Below are positions 1 through 9,401 of a stretch of 64,000 bases of DNA, piece after piece. Origin of the DNA: Palsa-1033 sp963735455. Lineage in GTDB: Bacteria; Chloroflexota; Limnocylindria; Limnocylindrales; CSP1-4. The translations under genes and the position numbers were made by a program. The stretch lies in the NCBI GenBank assembly GCA_963735455.1, contig CAVTKZ010000002.1, positions 496,001-560,000 of the forward strand, written 5' to 3'. Positions within the stretch are counted from its first letter, which is position 1; every line of letters begins with the position of its first letter. The notes under the pieces are model-generated. The model searched no databases and had not been told where the DNA came from. It saw only the letters and a list, made by a program, of their open reading frames with translations.

Positions 1-1227
1 AAGTCGTGGGGCAAGCTGCCCGGCCGGGAGCGGGCGAAGTACCTCTTTCGGATCGCCCGCCTGCTCCAGGAGCGCTCGCGCGAGTTCGCTGTCCTCGAGT
101 CGATCGACTCGGGCAAGCCGATCAAGGAGTCGCGCGACGTCGACGTGCCACTCGCGGCGGCCCATTTCTGGTACTACGCGGGCTGGGCCGACAAGCTCGA
201 CTATGCCTTCCCGGGCCGGATCGCCAGGCCGCTCGGAGTCGCCGCCCAGGTGATCCCCTGGAACTTCCCGCTGCTGATGCTCGCCTGGAAGATCGCCCCG
301 GCCCTGGCCGCCGGTAACACGGTGGTCCTCAAGCCGGCCAGCACCACGCCCCTGACGGCCCTCCTGTTCGCCGATCTGTGCCGGCAGGCCGACCTGCCCC
401 CGGGCGTGGTCAACATCATCACCGGGCCGGGCGAGATCGGGATGGCCCTGGTCACCCACCCCGACGTGGACAAGGTCGCCTTCACCGGCTCGACCGCGGT
501 CGGCCGGAAGATCGCCCAGGGGATCGCCGGCCAGGGCAAGGCGCTGACCCTCGAGCTCGGCGGCAAGGCGGCCAACATCGTCTTCGACGACGCTCCCCTC
601 GACCAGGCCGTCGAAGGGATCGTCAACGGGATCTACTTCAACCAGGGCGAGGTCTGCTGCGCCGGCAGCCGGCTGCTCGTCCAGGAGTCGATTGCCGAGC
701 TGCTGATCGCCAAGCTCAAGGACCGCCTGTCGACCATCCGGGTGGGCGACCCGCTCGACAAGAACACCGACGTCGGGGCGATCAACAGCCGGGCCCAGCT
801 GGACAAGATCAGCGAGCTCGTGGCGGCCGGCGTCGCCGAGGGCGCGGAGCTCTACCAGCCGGCCTGTGAGCTGCCCGGGCGTGGCTTCTTCTTCCGGCCG
901 ACCCTGTTCACCAACGTGGCCCAGAGCTACCGCATCGCCCGCGAGGAAATCTTCGGCCCGGTCCTCTCGACGATCACCTTCCGGACCCCCGAGGAGGCGA
1001 TCGAGAAGGCCAACAACACCCCCTACGGGCTGTCGGCCGGGATCTGGACCGACAAGGGCTCGCGGATCCTGATGATGGTCAAGCGGATGAAGGCCGGCGT
1101 CGTGTGGGCCAACACGTTCAACAAGTTCGATCCGACCTCGCCCTTCGGCGGCTACAAGGAATCGGGCTACGGCCGGGAGGGCGGCCTGCACGGCCTGCAG
1201 GCCTACGTCCGGCTCGAGGACCGCTGA
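1..1227 (+). CDS. aldehyde dehydrogenase, 5'-truncated by window edge
   Basis: NAD(P)-dependent aldehyde dehydrogenase; 408 residues are visible and the reading frame is open from base 1, so the N-terminus lies upstream. Visible motifs in order are the substrate-channel and cofactor region (IPWNFPLLMLAWKIAPAL, then GNTVVLKPA), the glutamate motif ELGGKAANIVF, the catalytic cysteine in NQGEVCCAGSR, and the C-terminal EEIFGPVLS. All residues needed for catalysis are present. The next gene starts 1 bp after the stop and encodes a truncated, non-catalytic relative, so the two products probably act as a pair. The substrate cannot be read from the sequence. Family call is secure. Confidence 0.93.
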   Translation, partial: KSWGKLPGRERAKYLFRIARLLQERSREFAVLESIDSGKPIKESRDVDVPLAAAHFWYYAGWADKLDYAFPGRIARPLGVAAQVIPWNFPLLMLAWKIAPALAAGNTVVLKPASTTPLTALLFADLCRQADLPPGVVNIITGPGEIGMALVTHPDVDKVAFTGSTAVGRKIAQGIAGQGKALTLELGGKAANIVFDDAPLDQAVEGIVNGIYFNQGEVCCAGSRLLVQESIAELLIAKLKDRLSTIRVGDPLDKNTDVGAINSRAQLDKISELVAAGVAEGAELYQPACELPGRGFFFRPTLFTNVAQSYRIAREEIFGPVLSTITFRTPEEAIEKANNTPYGLSAGIWTDKGSRILMMVKRMKAGVVWANTFNKFDPTSPFGGYKESGYGREGGLHGLQAYVRLEDR

Positions 1228-1228
1228 G

Positions 1229-2137
1229 GTGCCGGGCGTGCGGATCGGCGGCGCCGAGCGGCTCGATATCCGGAAGACTTACAAGCTGTATATCGGTGGG
1301 GCATTCCCGCGCTCCGAATCGGGCCGCTCGTACCTCGTCTCGAACCCCAAGGGCGACGAGCTGGCCAACGCCAGCCGCGCCTCGCGCAAGGACCTGCGCG
1401 ACGCGGTCCGCGTCGCGCGCAAGGCGGCCGAGCCGTGGGCTGCCCGGACGGCGATGAACCGGGGCCAGGTCCTGTACCGGGTCGCCGAGCTGATGGAAGG
1501 CCGGCGCGACCAGTTCGCAGTCGAGGTGGCCGCGGCCGAGGGCCTGTCAGGGCGGCGGGCCGGAACGCTCGTCGACCACGCGATCGACCGCTGGGTCTGG
1601 TACGCCGGTTGGGCCGACAAGATCGCCCAGGTGCTCGGGTCGTCGAACCCGGTCGCGGCCCCCTATTTCAACTTCACGATCCCCGAGGCGACCGGGGTGG
1701 TGGGCATGGTCGCCCCCGAGTCGAGCTCGCTGCTGGGCCTCGTCAGCCGGCTGGCGCCGATCGTGGTCTCGGGCAATGCGGCCGTCGTGATCGCCTCCGA
1801 GACGCGGCCCCTGCCGGCCGTCACCCTGGGCGAGGTCCTGGCCACGAGCGACCTCCCCGGCGGCGTGATCAACCTGCTCACCGGCCTCAAATCGGAGCTG
1901 GTGCCGGTCCTCGCCGCCCACGTCGATGTCGATGCCGTCGACACCTGGGGAGTGGCTGCCGATCAGCAGGCTCCGGTCGAGATCTCGGCCGCCGAGTCGA
2001 TCAAGCGGATCGCCCGCCGGCCGCGGGGGGTCAGCGACGCGTCCTTCGATTGGACCGACGATCGGGCTGCCCAGCGCCCGGAGTGGATTGCCGCCTTCCT
2101 CGAGATGAAGACGGTCTGGCACCCGATCGGGGCGTAG
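1229..2137 (+). CDS. truncated aldehyde dehydrogenase-like protein, no catalytic Cys
   Basis: 302-residue protein with a GTG start 1 bp after the preceding aldehyde dehydrogenase. It matches only the N-terminal cofactor-binding half of the family: YKLYIGGAFPRSESG, the helix around residues 50-125, and a degenerate cofactor loop (GVVGMVAPESSS, GNAAVVIASETRPLP, LPGGVINLLTG). The frame then ends without the ELGGK glutamate motif or the catalytic cysteine block. It cannot be a complete dehydrogenase. ALDH16-type proteins carry a catalytic ALDH domain followed by a C-terminal non-catalytic one, and this gene pair looks like the split form of that arrangement. A structural or oligomerisation role for the partner is inference. 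Confidence 0.8.
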   Translation: MPGVRIGGAERLDIRKTYKLYIGGAFPRSESGRSYLVSNPKGDELANASRASRKDLRDAVRVARKAAEPWAARTAMNRGQVLYRVAELMEGRRDQFAVEVAAAEGLSGRRAGTLVDHAIDRWVWYAGWADKIAQVLGSSNPVAAPYFNFTIPEATGVVGMVAPESSSLLGLVSRLAPIVVSGNAAVVIASETRPLPAVTLGEVLATSDLPGGVINLLTGLKSELVPVLAAHVDVDAVDTWGVAADQQAPVEISAAESIKRIARRPRGVSDASFDWTDDRAAQRPEWIAAFLEMKTVWHPIGA

Positions 2138-2147
2138 CCGAGCCCCG

Positions 2148-2651
2148 ATGCCGGTCCCGCGCCCAGCCCCCCCGCCGGGCGTCCTCGAACGGCTGACCTA
2201 CATCCAGGCCCCGGTCAGGTCCGTGTGGGCCACGCTCCACGATCCGGCCGCCCAGGACACCCTGTTTCCGGAGCTGCGCCTCGGCCCGGCGGCGCCCAGC
2301 TGGCCGGCCGCCGGCGCGACCCGGGCCGCCCGGCTGCGGCTGGGCCTGCTGGTAGCGAACGTCCGCCTCGAGAGCCTCGAGGCCCGGCCCAGCGCCCGCT
2401 TCCAGCTGATCGAGGTGGGTGACGGGATCCGGCTCCAGCGGGGCTGGTTCCTCGAGGAGGTGGCCGGCGGCACCCGGGTGGCGGGGACGGCCGGACTGAC
2501 CACGTCGGGGCGCTGGCGAGCGCGGCTGATTGCCGTCGGACGGGGCTCCGTCGCGGGCATGGTCGAGACCCACCTGCGGATCCTCAAGGAGATGGCCGAA
2601 GGCAGCCGGCCGACGCCCGAGCGCCGGCGCAGCGCCGGCGGGCGGCCCTGA
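2148..2651 (+). CDS. SRPBCC (START/polyketide-cyclase-like) family protein
   Basis: 167-residue protein. The start of the SRPBCC fold is visible near residue 14 (ERLTYIQAPVRSVWATLHDP), followed by alternating strands and a final amphipathic helix (VETHLRILKEMAEG). This fold makes a deep hydrophobic ligand pocket. The family includes polyketide cyclases, lipid carriers and hydrolases, so no specific ligand is assigned. It starts 10 bp after the truncated aldehyde dehydrogenase, and its stop directly abuts the TTG start of the next gene, so it is co-transcribed with both. The last 15 residues are Arg/Gly-rich and probably disordered. Confidence 0.65.
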   Translation: MPVPRPAPPPGVLERLTYIQAPVRSVWATLHDPAAQDTLFPELRLGPAAPSWPAAGATRAARLRLGLLVANVRLESLEARPSARFQLIEVGDGIRLQRGWFLEEVAGGTRVAGTAGLTTSGRWRARLIAVGRGSVAGMVETHLRILKEMAEGSRPTPERRRSAGGRP

Positions 2652-3614
2652 TTGCCGCCCGGCATCCTGCTCCTGCTGCTGCTGGCGGCCCTGATGCATG
2701 CCACCTGGAACATCCTGCTCAAGACGGCCAGCGACCCGCTCCGGACGGCCGGCCGGGGGATGCTGGTGGGCGCCGCCGCACTGGTCCCGCTGGGCCTGGC
2801 CGGCTGGTGGATCAGCGGCGAGCCGGCGATCCCCGGCGATGCCTGGCGCCTGGCCCTGCTGTCAGGCCTGCTCGAGGCGGCCTACTTCAGCTTCCTGTCG
2901 GCGGCCTACAAGCGGGGTGACCTGTCGCTGGTCTACCCGATCGCCCGGGGGACGGCCCCGGTCCTGTCGGTCGGGGTCGGCATCCTGGTCCTGGGCGAGC
3001 GACTCGAGCCGATCGGCTGGATCGGCGTGGCGCTCCTGCTCATCGGGATCCTCGGCCTCCAGAAGCCGTGGGCCATCCTGCGCCGGGGGACTGACCTGCC
3101 CCGCCACGTGCGCGAGGCGGCCGGCTTCGCGCTGCTGACCGGGGTCACGATCGCCGCCTACTCGGCCGTCGACCGGGAAGGCGCCCGGCTGATCGACCCA
3201 CTCTTCTACGCGGCGATGCTGTGGACGTTCACCACGATCTTCCTGCTGGCCTGGATCAGCTTCCTGATCCGGCGCGAGCGCCGCCGGCCCGGCGGGCTCG
3301 CCCAGGCCCCCGACGACCGGCCGCCCGAGGTGGCGCCGGCCACGGGGGTCCTCGCCGGCTGGCTGGGACGGGTCTGGGTGCGGGCCGGGGTCGGTGGCCT
3401 GATCACCGTCGCCGCCTACCTCTTCGTGCTGATTGCCTACCGCTATGCGCCGCTGACCGTGGTCGCGCCCCTGCGCGAGTCGGCGATCGTGCTGATCAGC
3501 GGCTGGGGCTCGTTCCGCCTGAAGGAAGCCGCCAGCCGGCGCGACGCGGGCAGCCGGATCGGGCTGGCGCTGATCGTCGTGATCGGAGCCGTGCTGCTGG
3601 CCGTCGAGGGCTGA
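2652..3614 (+). CDS. EamA/DMT-superfamily transporter
   Basis: 320-residue integral membrane protein with about ten hydrophobic helices in two EamA repeats. The first repeat opens with LLLLAALMHATWNILLK and contains the diagnostic KRGDLSLVYPIARG; the second closes with RYAPLTVVAPLRESAIVL and a final helix (IGLALIVVIGAVLLAVEG). A charged loop near residues 205-235 joins the two halves. DMT transporters export or exchange small metabolites; the substrate is unknown. The TTG start sits immediately after the preceding TGA, which suggests translational coupling. It is the last gene of the plus-strand run and converges on the repeat-bearing secreted protein gene. Confidence 0.85.
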   Translation: MPPGILLLLLLAALMHATWNILLKTASDPLRTAGRGMLVGAAALVPLGLAGWWISGEPAIPGDAWRLALLSGLLEAAYFSFLSAAYKRGDLSLVYPIARGTAPVLSVGVGILVLGERLEPIGWIGVALLLIGILGLQKPWAILRRGTDLPRHVREAAGFALLTGVTIAAYSAVDREGARLIDPLFYAAMLWTFTTIFLLAWISFLIRRERRRPGGLAQAPDDRPPEVAPATGVLAGWLGRVWVRAGVGGLITVAAYLFVLIAYRYAPLTVVAPLRESAIVLISGWGSFRLKEAASRRDAGSRIGLALIVVIGAVLLAVEG

Positions 3615-3616
3615 GC

Positions 3617-3643
3617 GGGCCGCCCGATTGGACCGGACGGCCC
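3617..3643. terminator. possible hairpin between convergent genes
   Basis: A 6-bp inverted repeat (GGGCCG at 3617-3622 and CGGCCC at 3638-3643, 15-nt loop) fills the 32-bp gap between two convergent genes. There is no T tract, so intrinsic termination is unproven. Confidence 0.25.
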
Positions 3644-3646
3644 CGG

Positions 3647-6559
3647 CTAGCGGAAGTAGCCGCTCAGGTCGAGGATCAGCTGGGTCGTCCGGCCGCTGGC
3701 CGCCTTGTACACCAGCCACAGTGAGCCGGTCCCGCTGAGGGTCACGGTCACTCCGTTGGCCCGATCATCGGCCAGCGGGAAGTTGAGGCTCGAGGTGCTG
3801 GGATTGGCGTCAGACACCGTCGTGATCGCGACGTAGCCGGCCCCGGTCTGGGCGGTGACGGTCAGGTTGCCGGTGACCGCCTGGGCGTCATCGGGGATCC
3901 CCCAGTGACCGCTTGTCGGGAGCTGGCGGGGGACCGCGCTGCTGAATCGGCCGGTCAGGCCCGAGTTGGCCACCCCCGTCCGGGTATCCATGACCCGGCC
4001 CGGATTGACCGGATAGAAGTGGAGCCCGCTCAGGTCGGCGAGGTAGTAGCCGGTCACGTCGAGGATCACGTCGGTCTGGCCACCGGTCGCGGCGATGTAC
4101 ACGATCGACAGCTGGCCCGGCGTTGAGCGGCGCGGTGAAGCCGTTGGCCCGGTCGTCGCCGAGCGGGAAGTTGAGGGTCGAGACCGACGGGGTCGCGGTC
4201 GGGGTCGGAGTCAGAGCGAGATAGCCGGCCTTGGTCTGGCGGGTGACGGTCAGGTTGCCGGTGATCGCGGTCGCGGTGACGGGGACCAGGCCGCCACTGG
4301 TCCCAATCGTGAACGTCTGGGGCGCCCTGGCCACGAATCGCTTGGGCTTGTGCGCCGGCTGGCCGAGCCCGAGGCGGGAATCGATCAGCCGGGTGGGGAC
4401 GACTGGCTTGTAGGTCGAGCTGCTGTCGTCGGGCACGAAATAGCCGGTCACGTCGAAGACGAGGTCGGTCGTCTTGCCGGTCCCGGCCTTGTAGGTGGCC
4501 GACAGGCTGCCAGTCGGGGACAGGGGCACGCTGACGTTGTTGGCCCGATCGCCACTGGCCGGGAAGTTGAGCGTCGATGAGCCCGGGTTGTTCTGGGCGG
4601 TCGGCGTGACGGCGACGTAGCCGGCCGCGTTCTGGGCCGTGACGGTCACGTTGCCGGTGACCGCCACGGCATTGCTCGCGATGTGGCTCGGGCCGCTGCC
4701 CAGGTTGGCCACCGTGAACGTCCGGGCATGCGAGGCGACGAACTTGCCGGCCAGGTGCGCGGCGCCGCCCGAGCCCGTCCCGCGGGTGTCGACGACCCGC
4801 AGCGGGGTGATCGGGACGTAGGTCGTCCCGGTCGTCGGGCCCAGCTCGTCGACGAACGTCGACCAGCCATTCGTGCCGACGCTGAATTCATTGGCCTGCC
4901 AGACGGCACTGGGCAGCTCTGGATCCTGGCCCAACCCGACGTAGCGGCCCCACTCGGTCCCGGGGTAGGTGCCCGTGCCCGCGGCCAGGACGACCGGCGG
5001 GCTGAGGGTGTTGGCGCCGTCGGACGCGCGCTGGTACTGCTGGATCGACGACGGGAAGTTGGAACCGCTCGCGTTCGACTGGCTGTAGACCACCTCGAGC
5101 GTCCCGTCGAGGCTCAGCCCGATGCCCGGGGCGTAGCTGTCGAAGCCGCTCAGGCCGATCAGGAAGTCCTGGCCGGCGGTCGGCTCGGCCGTGGCCGAGG
5201 GGGTCGAGACCTGGCTGACCCGGACGCAGTCGCGGACGCTGCTGTCGCCGCTGGGCGTGCACGGATAGGTCGTCGCCCAGGTCAGCTTGCCGGCCTGCCA
5301 GACGGCATCGGTCGGGTCGCCGCTGGTGGCATCCGCGATCGTCGCCGGGGCGCCGGGCTGACGGGGAGCGGCGGGATCGGCAAACGGGGCCACGATGCTG
5401 TCACCGGTCAGCGTCCAGCTGCCGGCCACGGTGACCGTGCTGGTGCCGCTGGTCGTGCCGCTGAACGTCGTGGCCAGCACGTCGTCGACGGCAACATTGG
5501 TCGGCGTGTCGAGGGTCACCGACCGGCTGACCATCGAACAGGGTGCTGCTGGTCGCCGGCTCCTGGAGCGCGGCACGAGCTCCGGCGGCCGTCGGCGCCG
5601 GCATCGTCAGGTCGACCGAGCCGGCCAGGAATTCGGTGGCCGGCAGGGTCGAGGACGCGTGGGCGACCGCATCGGCCCAGTTGGCGATCATGGACGTCGG
5701 CGCCGATCAGCTGGGGCGTCAGCGAGGCTGGGTCGGCGCAGGCATTGCCGCCCCCGCCGCCGGCCTGGGACATCTCGTACAGGGTGCTGCTCAGAGCCAG
5801 CTTGTCGGTCGACGTACCGATCGATGGCGTCACCGGGACGAGGTCGTCGAAGAACCAGAAGTAGACGTCCCAGGCGCCGCGCGGATCGGTCGTCCGCGAG
5901 ACGGCCAGGTCGAGGTAGCCGTGGCCGAATGTCGCGTCGGCGTCGGGCAGGCAGTCCCAGGTCGTCTCGGTCGCCACGAACCGGCCGTGGAGGCTGTCGT
6001 AGACCACCCGTGGATCACGGTCGAAGAGGCCCGCGCCCAGCTGGAACAGGCTCGGCACGGACAGGGTCGCCGCGGGCGTTCCATCGCGGGCCGTGGTCCG
6101 CATGACCAGGTTGGCGATCTGGACGACCTGGTCCGGGCCGACGGCCACGCTCGAGTCGGCGGGTTCGACGCCGGGGCCGGCCTGATCGGTCTCGGCCAGG
6201 CCGCCAAACCCCGCGGCGTGATTGTCGGGGGCCGCGGTCAGGCTGGCCGGGACCGGCGCCGGGGCGACCGCCGGCCGGCCGGCCGGGGTGGTGGCCGCCG
6301 GGCGGGCCGGCGCGGATCGAGCGGCTCGGCCCAGCGCATCGGGCCCCGCCAGCTGCGTCCGCAACGCCGGCCGGCCGCTGCCCCCGGTCGGGCTGAGCCG
6401 ACCGTCGGAGCGGCCGAGCGAGGTGAACGGCGAGGCGCTCGCCCGCGCGACGCCTGGCGCGGCGGCCAGCGCGGCCGGCGTGAAGGGCGCCCCGCCCGAT
6501 CCCAGGATCAGGACTGCCGCCGCGAGCCGGACCAGGACCAGGCGAGCGGAGCGCTTCAC
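3647..6559 (-). CDS. secreted/surface protein with three C-terminal repeats (frameshifted)
   Basis: About 970 residues when three frame shifts (near 5700, 5535 and 4125) are bridged. The N-terminus is a signal peptide (VLVRLAAAVLILGSGGAP). A large extracellular domain follows (PADSSVAVGPDQVVQIANLV, then FDRDPRVVYDSLHGRFVATE). The C-terminus holds three related modules of about 130 residues, each running from a V-P-R-hydrophobic-D-R/T-R motif through TGNLTVT, AGY and STLNFP to a closing DVTGYF. All three shifts are of the same sense (one surplus base), and the protein reads well on both sides of each, so sequencing error is likelier than decay. The GTG start is supported by a -10 hexamer 6 nt upstream. 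The function is unknown; an envelope or adhesion role is inference. Confidence 0.72.
3650..4820 (-). repeat. three tandem ~130-residue protein repeats
   Basis: Three consecutive coding repeats at about 4820-4437, 4436-4043 and 4042-3650. Each contains the series TGN(L/V)TVTAQ, AGY(V/L)A(V/L/I), STLNFP or SSLNFP, DRANG or DRANN, YKA and a terminal D-(V/L)-(T/S)-GY(F/Y). The units are clearly homologous but diverged. Confidence 0.8.
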
Positions 6560-6565
6560 CCGGCC

Positions 6566-6571
6566 AGCCTA
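6566..6571 (-). promoter_or_regulatory. -10 element, leaderless promoter of the secreted protein gene
   Basis: Minus-strand TAGGCT separated by 6 nt (GGCCGG) from the GTG start at 6559. The spacing puts the transcription start at or next to the start codon. Confidence 0.55.
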
Positions 6572-6641
6572 GCAGCGCTGCCAAGGGCCGGGCGGTCCGC
6601 TCGCGACTCGGGCCGGGCGGCGAGATCGGCCCGAGCCCGGC

Positions 6642-6647
6642 TACGAT
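6642..6647 (+). promoter_or_regulatory. candidate -10 of argH
   Basis: Plus-strand TACGAT, 18 nt before the argH ATG. A GGAG ribosome-binding site (6652-6655) lies between, so argH probably has a short leader. Confidence 0.4.
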
Positions 6648-6665
6648 GGTCGGAGCGTACGAGCG

Positions 6666-8106
6666 ATGTGCGCCCTGACGGAGGCTGGCTTGGATCTGTG
6701 GGGCGGGCGGTTCCGCGACAAGAGCGATCAGCGCCTGGCCGACTTCAGCCGCTCGATCGAGGTCGACGCCGAGCTGGCCGACGATGACCTGCTCGGGTCG
6801 ATCGCCCACGTCCACGGCCTGGCGGCCGCGGGCCTGCTGACCGCCGACGAGAGCCGTGCGATCGTCGCCGGCCTCGAGGGCCTCCGGACGGAGGTGGCCG
6901 CCGGCACGCTCGCCTGGGACCCGGCTCTCGAGGACGTCCACCTCAACCTCGAGGCGGCCCTCGGCTCGCGGATCGGTCCGTTGGCAGCCCGCCTGCACAC
7001 CGGCCGGTCGCGCAACGACCAGGTCGCGACCGACCTGCGCCTGTGGTCGCGGCGGTCGGTGGCCCAGCTGGACGCGGCGATCGTGGACCTGGAGCGCGCC
7101 CTGGTCGGCCTGGCCGAGCGCGAGGGCGACGGCGATCCTGCCCGGCAGCACCCACCTCCAGCCGGCCCAGCCGATCCTGTTCGGCCACCACCTGCTGGCC
7201 TACGTCGAGATGCTCGAGCGCGATCGCGGCCGGCTGGCCGACGCCGGCCGCCGGCTCAACCTCTCGCCGCTCGGCTCGGGCGCCCTGGCCGGGGCCGGCT
7301 ATCCCCTCGATCGGGCGGCGATCGCGGTCGAGCTCGGCTTCGAGGGCCCGACGGCCAACTCACTGGACGCGGTCAGTGATCGAGACTTCGTGGTCGAGCT
7401 GCTGGCGGCGATCGCCCTGGGCATGGTCCACCTCAGCCGGCTGGCCGAGGAGCTGACCTGGTGGTCGAATCCGGCGTTCGGCTTCGTCCGCCTGGCGGAC
7501 GCCTTCTCGACCGGCAGCTCGATGATGCCCAACAAGAAGAATCCCGACCCGGCCGAGCTTGTCCGGGGCCGGGCCGGCCGGGCAATCGGGGCCCTGACCG
7601 GGATGCTCGTCGTGCTCAAGGGCCTGCCCCTGGCCTACCAGCGCGACCTCCAGGAGGACAAGCCGCCGCTGTTCGAGGGCGTGGCCACGTATCGCGCGTC
7701 GCTGCACGTCCTGGCCGGCTTGCTCGAGTCGCTCAGGGTCGATCGGGCCCGGATGCGGGCGGCCGCCGACGAGGGCTACATCACCGCAACGGCGATGGCC
7801 GACGCCCTCGTCGGGCAGGGCGTCCCGTTCAGGCTCGCCCACCACGTCGTGGGGACCCTGGTCGCCCGGGCCGAAGCCGCCGGCACGGACCTCGAGATGC
7901 TCGACGACGCGACGATCGGCGCCGCCCTGCGGACGGTCGACGACCCGGCTGCGGCTGCCCTGGCCGCCGATCCGGCCACGCCCGGCCTGCTGCGCGCCGC
8001 GGCGAGCATCGAGGCGGCCCTGGCGTCCTGTGATGTGATTGGCGGCACGGCACCGACGCGAGTCGCCGCGGCGATCGCCGCCGCCCGCGGCCGGCTGGGC
8101 GCGTGA
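6666..8106 (+). CDS. argH: argininosuccinate lyase (one frameshift)
   Basis: Last step of arginine synthesis: argininosuccinate to arginine plus fumarate, cytoplasmic homotetramer. Visible motifs are LWGGRFRDKSDQ at the N-terminus, HTGRSRNDQVATDLRLW, THLQPAQPILFGHHLLAY and the fumarase/aspartase-superfamily signature GSSMMPNKKNPDPAELVRGR. The frame shifts once near 7125-7135, between GLAEREGD and ILPGSTHLQ; a single surplus base explains it, and bridging gives about 479 residues, the normal family size. The start is the ATG with GGAG 10 nt upstream. It lies about 10 kb from the argCJBRG operon on the opposite strand, and its stop overlaps the GTG of the adenosine deaminase gene (GTGA). Confidence 0.93.
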
Positions 8107-9203
8107 ACCGGAAGCCGCTCGACCTCGAGGTCCTGCGCCGGGCGCCGAAGGTGCTCCTCCACGATCACCTCGATGGTGGCCTCCGGCCGCAGACGATCAT
8201 CGAGCTGGCCGCCCAGCAGGGCTACCGGGGGCTGCCATCGACCGACCCGGGCGAGCTCGGCGCCTGGTTCAGGCGCGGCGCCAGCCAGGGCTCCCTCGAG
8301 CTGTACCTCGAGACGTTCGAGCACACCGTGGCCGTGATGCAGACCCGCGCGGCGCTGATCCGGGTCGCCGCCGAGTGCGCCGAGGACCTGGCCGCGGACG
8401 GCGTCGTGTATGCCGAGGTGCGCCACGCGCCCGAGCTGTCGACCGCCGGTGGCCTGTCGCTCGATGAGGTCGTCGAGGCGATCCTCGAGGGATTCCGGGT
8501 CGGCGCGGCCCGGGTTGCCGGCCGGCCGATCGTCCTTCGCTTCCTGGCGACGGCCATGCGCCAGGCCGACCGGGCCTCGGAGATCGCCGAGCTCGCCCTC
8601 CGCCAGCGCGACGCGGGGGTCGTCGGCTTCGACATCGCCGGTCCGGAGGCCGGCTACCCGCCGGGCCGCTTCGAGGCTGTCTTCGGCCGGCTCGTCCACG
8701 CCAGCTTCCACCTGACCCTGCACGCCGGCGAGGGCTACGGCCTGCCCTCGATCCGGGAGGCCCTCGACCTCGGCGCCGAACGGCTCGGCCACGGCGTCCG
8801 GATCGTCGACGACATCGGCCGCGACACCGAAGGCCGGGCGGTCCTCGGCCGGCTGGCCGCCTACGTTCGCGACCGGCGCATCCCGCTCGAGCTGTGCCCC
8901 ACCTCGAATGTCCACTCCGGGGCCGCCACCTCGATCGCCGACCACCCCTTCGAGCTGCTCCGCCGCTTGCGCTTCCGGGTCACCGTCAACACCGACAACC
9001 GGCTGATGAGCGACGTGTCGCTGTCGAGCGAGTTCGCCGCCCTGGACGCGGCCTTCGGCCTGGACCTCGACGAGGTCGAGTGGCTGACTCTCAACGCGAT
9101 GAAGAGCGCCTTCCTGCCCTTCGACGAGCGGCTGGCGATGATCACCGGCACGATCAAGCCCGGTTTCGCGGCCCTGCGCGAGGAGCTCGATCAGCGCCGT
9201 TGA
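8103..9203 (+). CDS. add: adenosine deaminase family amidohydrolase
   Basis: 366 residues with the metal-dependent deaminase fold. LLHDHLDGG near the N-terminus supplies the H-x-H zinc ligands, LHAGEGYG the next His and the catalytic Glu, LCPTSNVHS a family-specific loop, and TVNTDNRLMSD the catalytic Asp. This matches enzymes that convert adenosine or deoxyadenosine to inosine in purine salvage. Residues that separate adenosine from adenine or aminodeoxyfutalosine deaminases cannot be judged here. The GTG start overlaps the argH stop, so the two genes are translationally coupled although no pathway link is obvious. Confidence 0.87.
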   Translation: MNRKPLDLEVLRRAPKVLLHDHLDGGLRPQTIIELAAQQGYRGLPSTDPGELGAWFRRGASQGSLELYLETFEHTVAVMQTRAALIRVAAECAEDLAADGVVYAEVRHAPELSTAGGLSLDEVVEAILEGFRVGAARVAGRPIVLRFLATAMRQADRASEIAELALRQRDAGVVGFDIAGPEAGYPPGRFEAVFGRLVHASFHLTLHAGEGYGLPSIREALDLGAERLGHGVRIVDDIGRDTEGRAVLGRLAAYVRDRRIPLELCPTSNVHSGAATSIADHPFELLRRLRFRVTVNTDNRLMSDVSLSSEFAALDAAFGLDLDEVEWLTLNAMKSAFLPFDERLAMITGTIKPGFAALREELDQRR

Positions 9204-9344
9204 GGGCCGGTTCGGGCCGGACATGGCAGTCCGGGCCCGCGGATCGATCGCCGCGCACCCGGACTTGCGCGGAGGCTAGGACCGAACGTCCCTGCGGACC
9301 ACCCTGGCTGCCCGGAGACTTGGTTGCGACTCGGGCTGGGCAAG

Positions 9345-9378
9345 GTTCGAGCCCGCGGGACGCACCCCGGGCTCGAAC
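9345..9378. terminator. strong hairpin between convergent add and amt
   Basis: A perfect 10-bp inverted repeat (GTTCGAGCCC at 9345-9354, GGGCTCGAAC at 9369-9378) with a 14-nt loop, in the 198-bp gap between convergent genes. It has no U tract, so it may act as a bidirectional transcript end or RNA-stabilising structure. The rest of the gap shows nothing recognisable. Confidence 0.5.
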
Positions 9379-9401
9379 GAGATCGGCGACCCCGCCGCGG
9401 G

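Noticed and set aside
1229..2137. Treating the second aldehyde dehydrogenase gene as a frameshifted full enzyme
   Set aside because: No ELGGK or catalytic Cys block can be read in any frame downstream; the next gene starts 10 bp after its stop.
6666..8106. Programmed +1 frameshifting in argH and the other split genes
   Set aside because: The original frame remains open far beyond the junction, and there is no stop codon or slippery heptamer at the shift point, so stop-triggered recoding does not fit. Sequencing insertion is simpler.
9339..9380. tRNA-like T-arm (GGTTCGAGCCC) in the add-amt gap
   Set aside because: The sequence forms a simple 10-bp hairpin. No matching acceptor stem, D arm or anticodon arm can be built around it.
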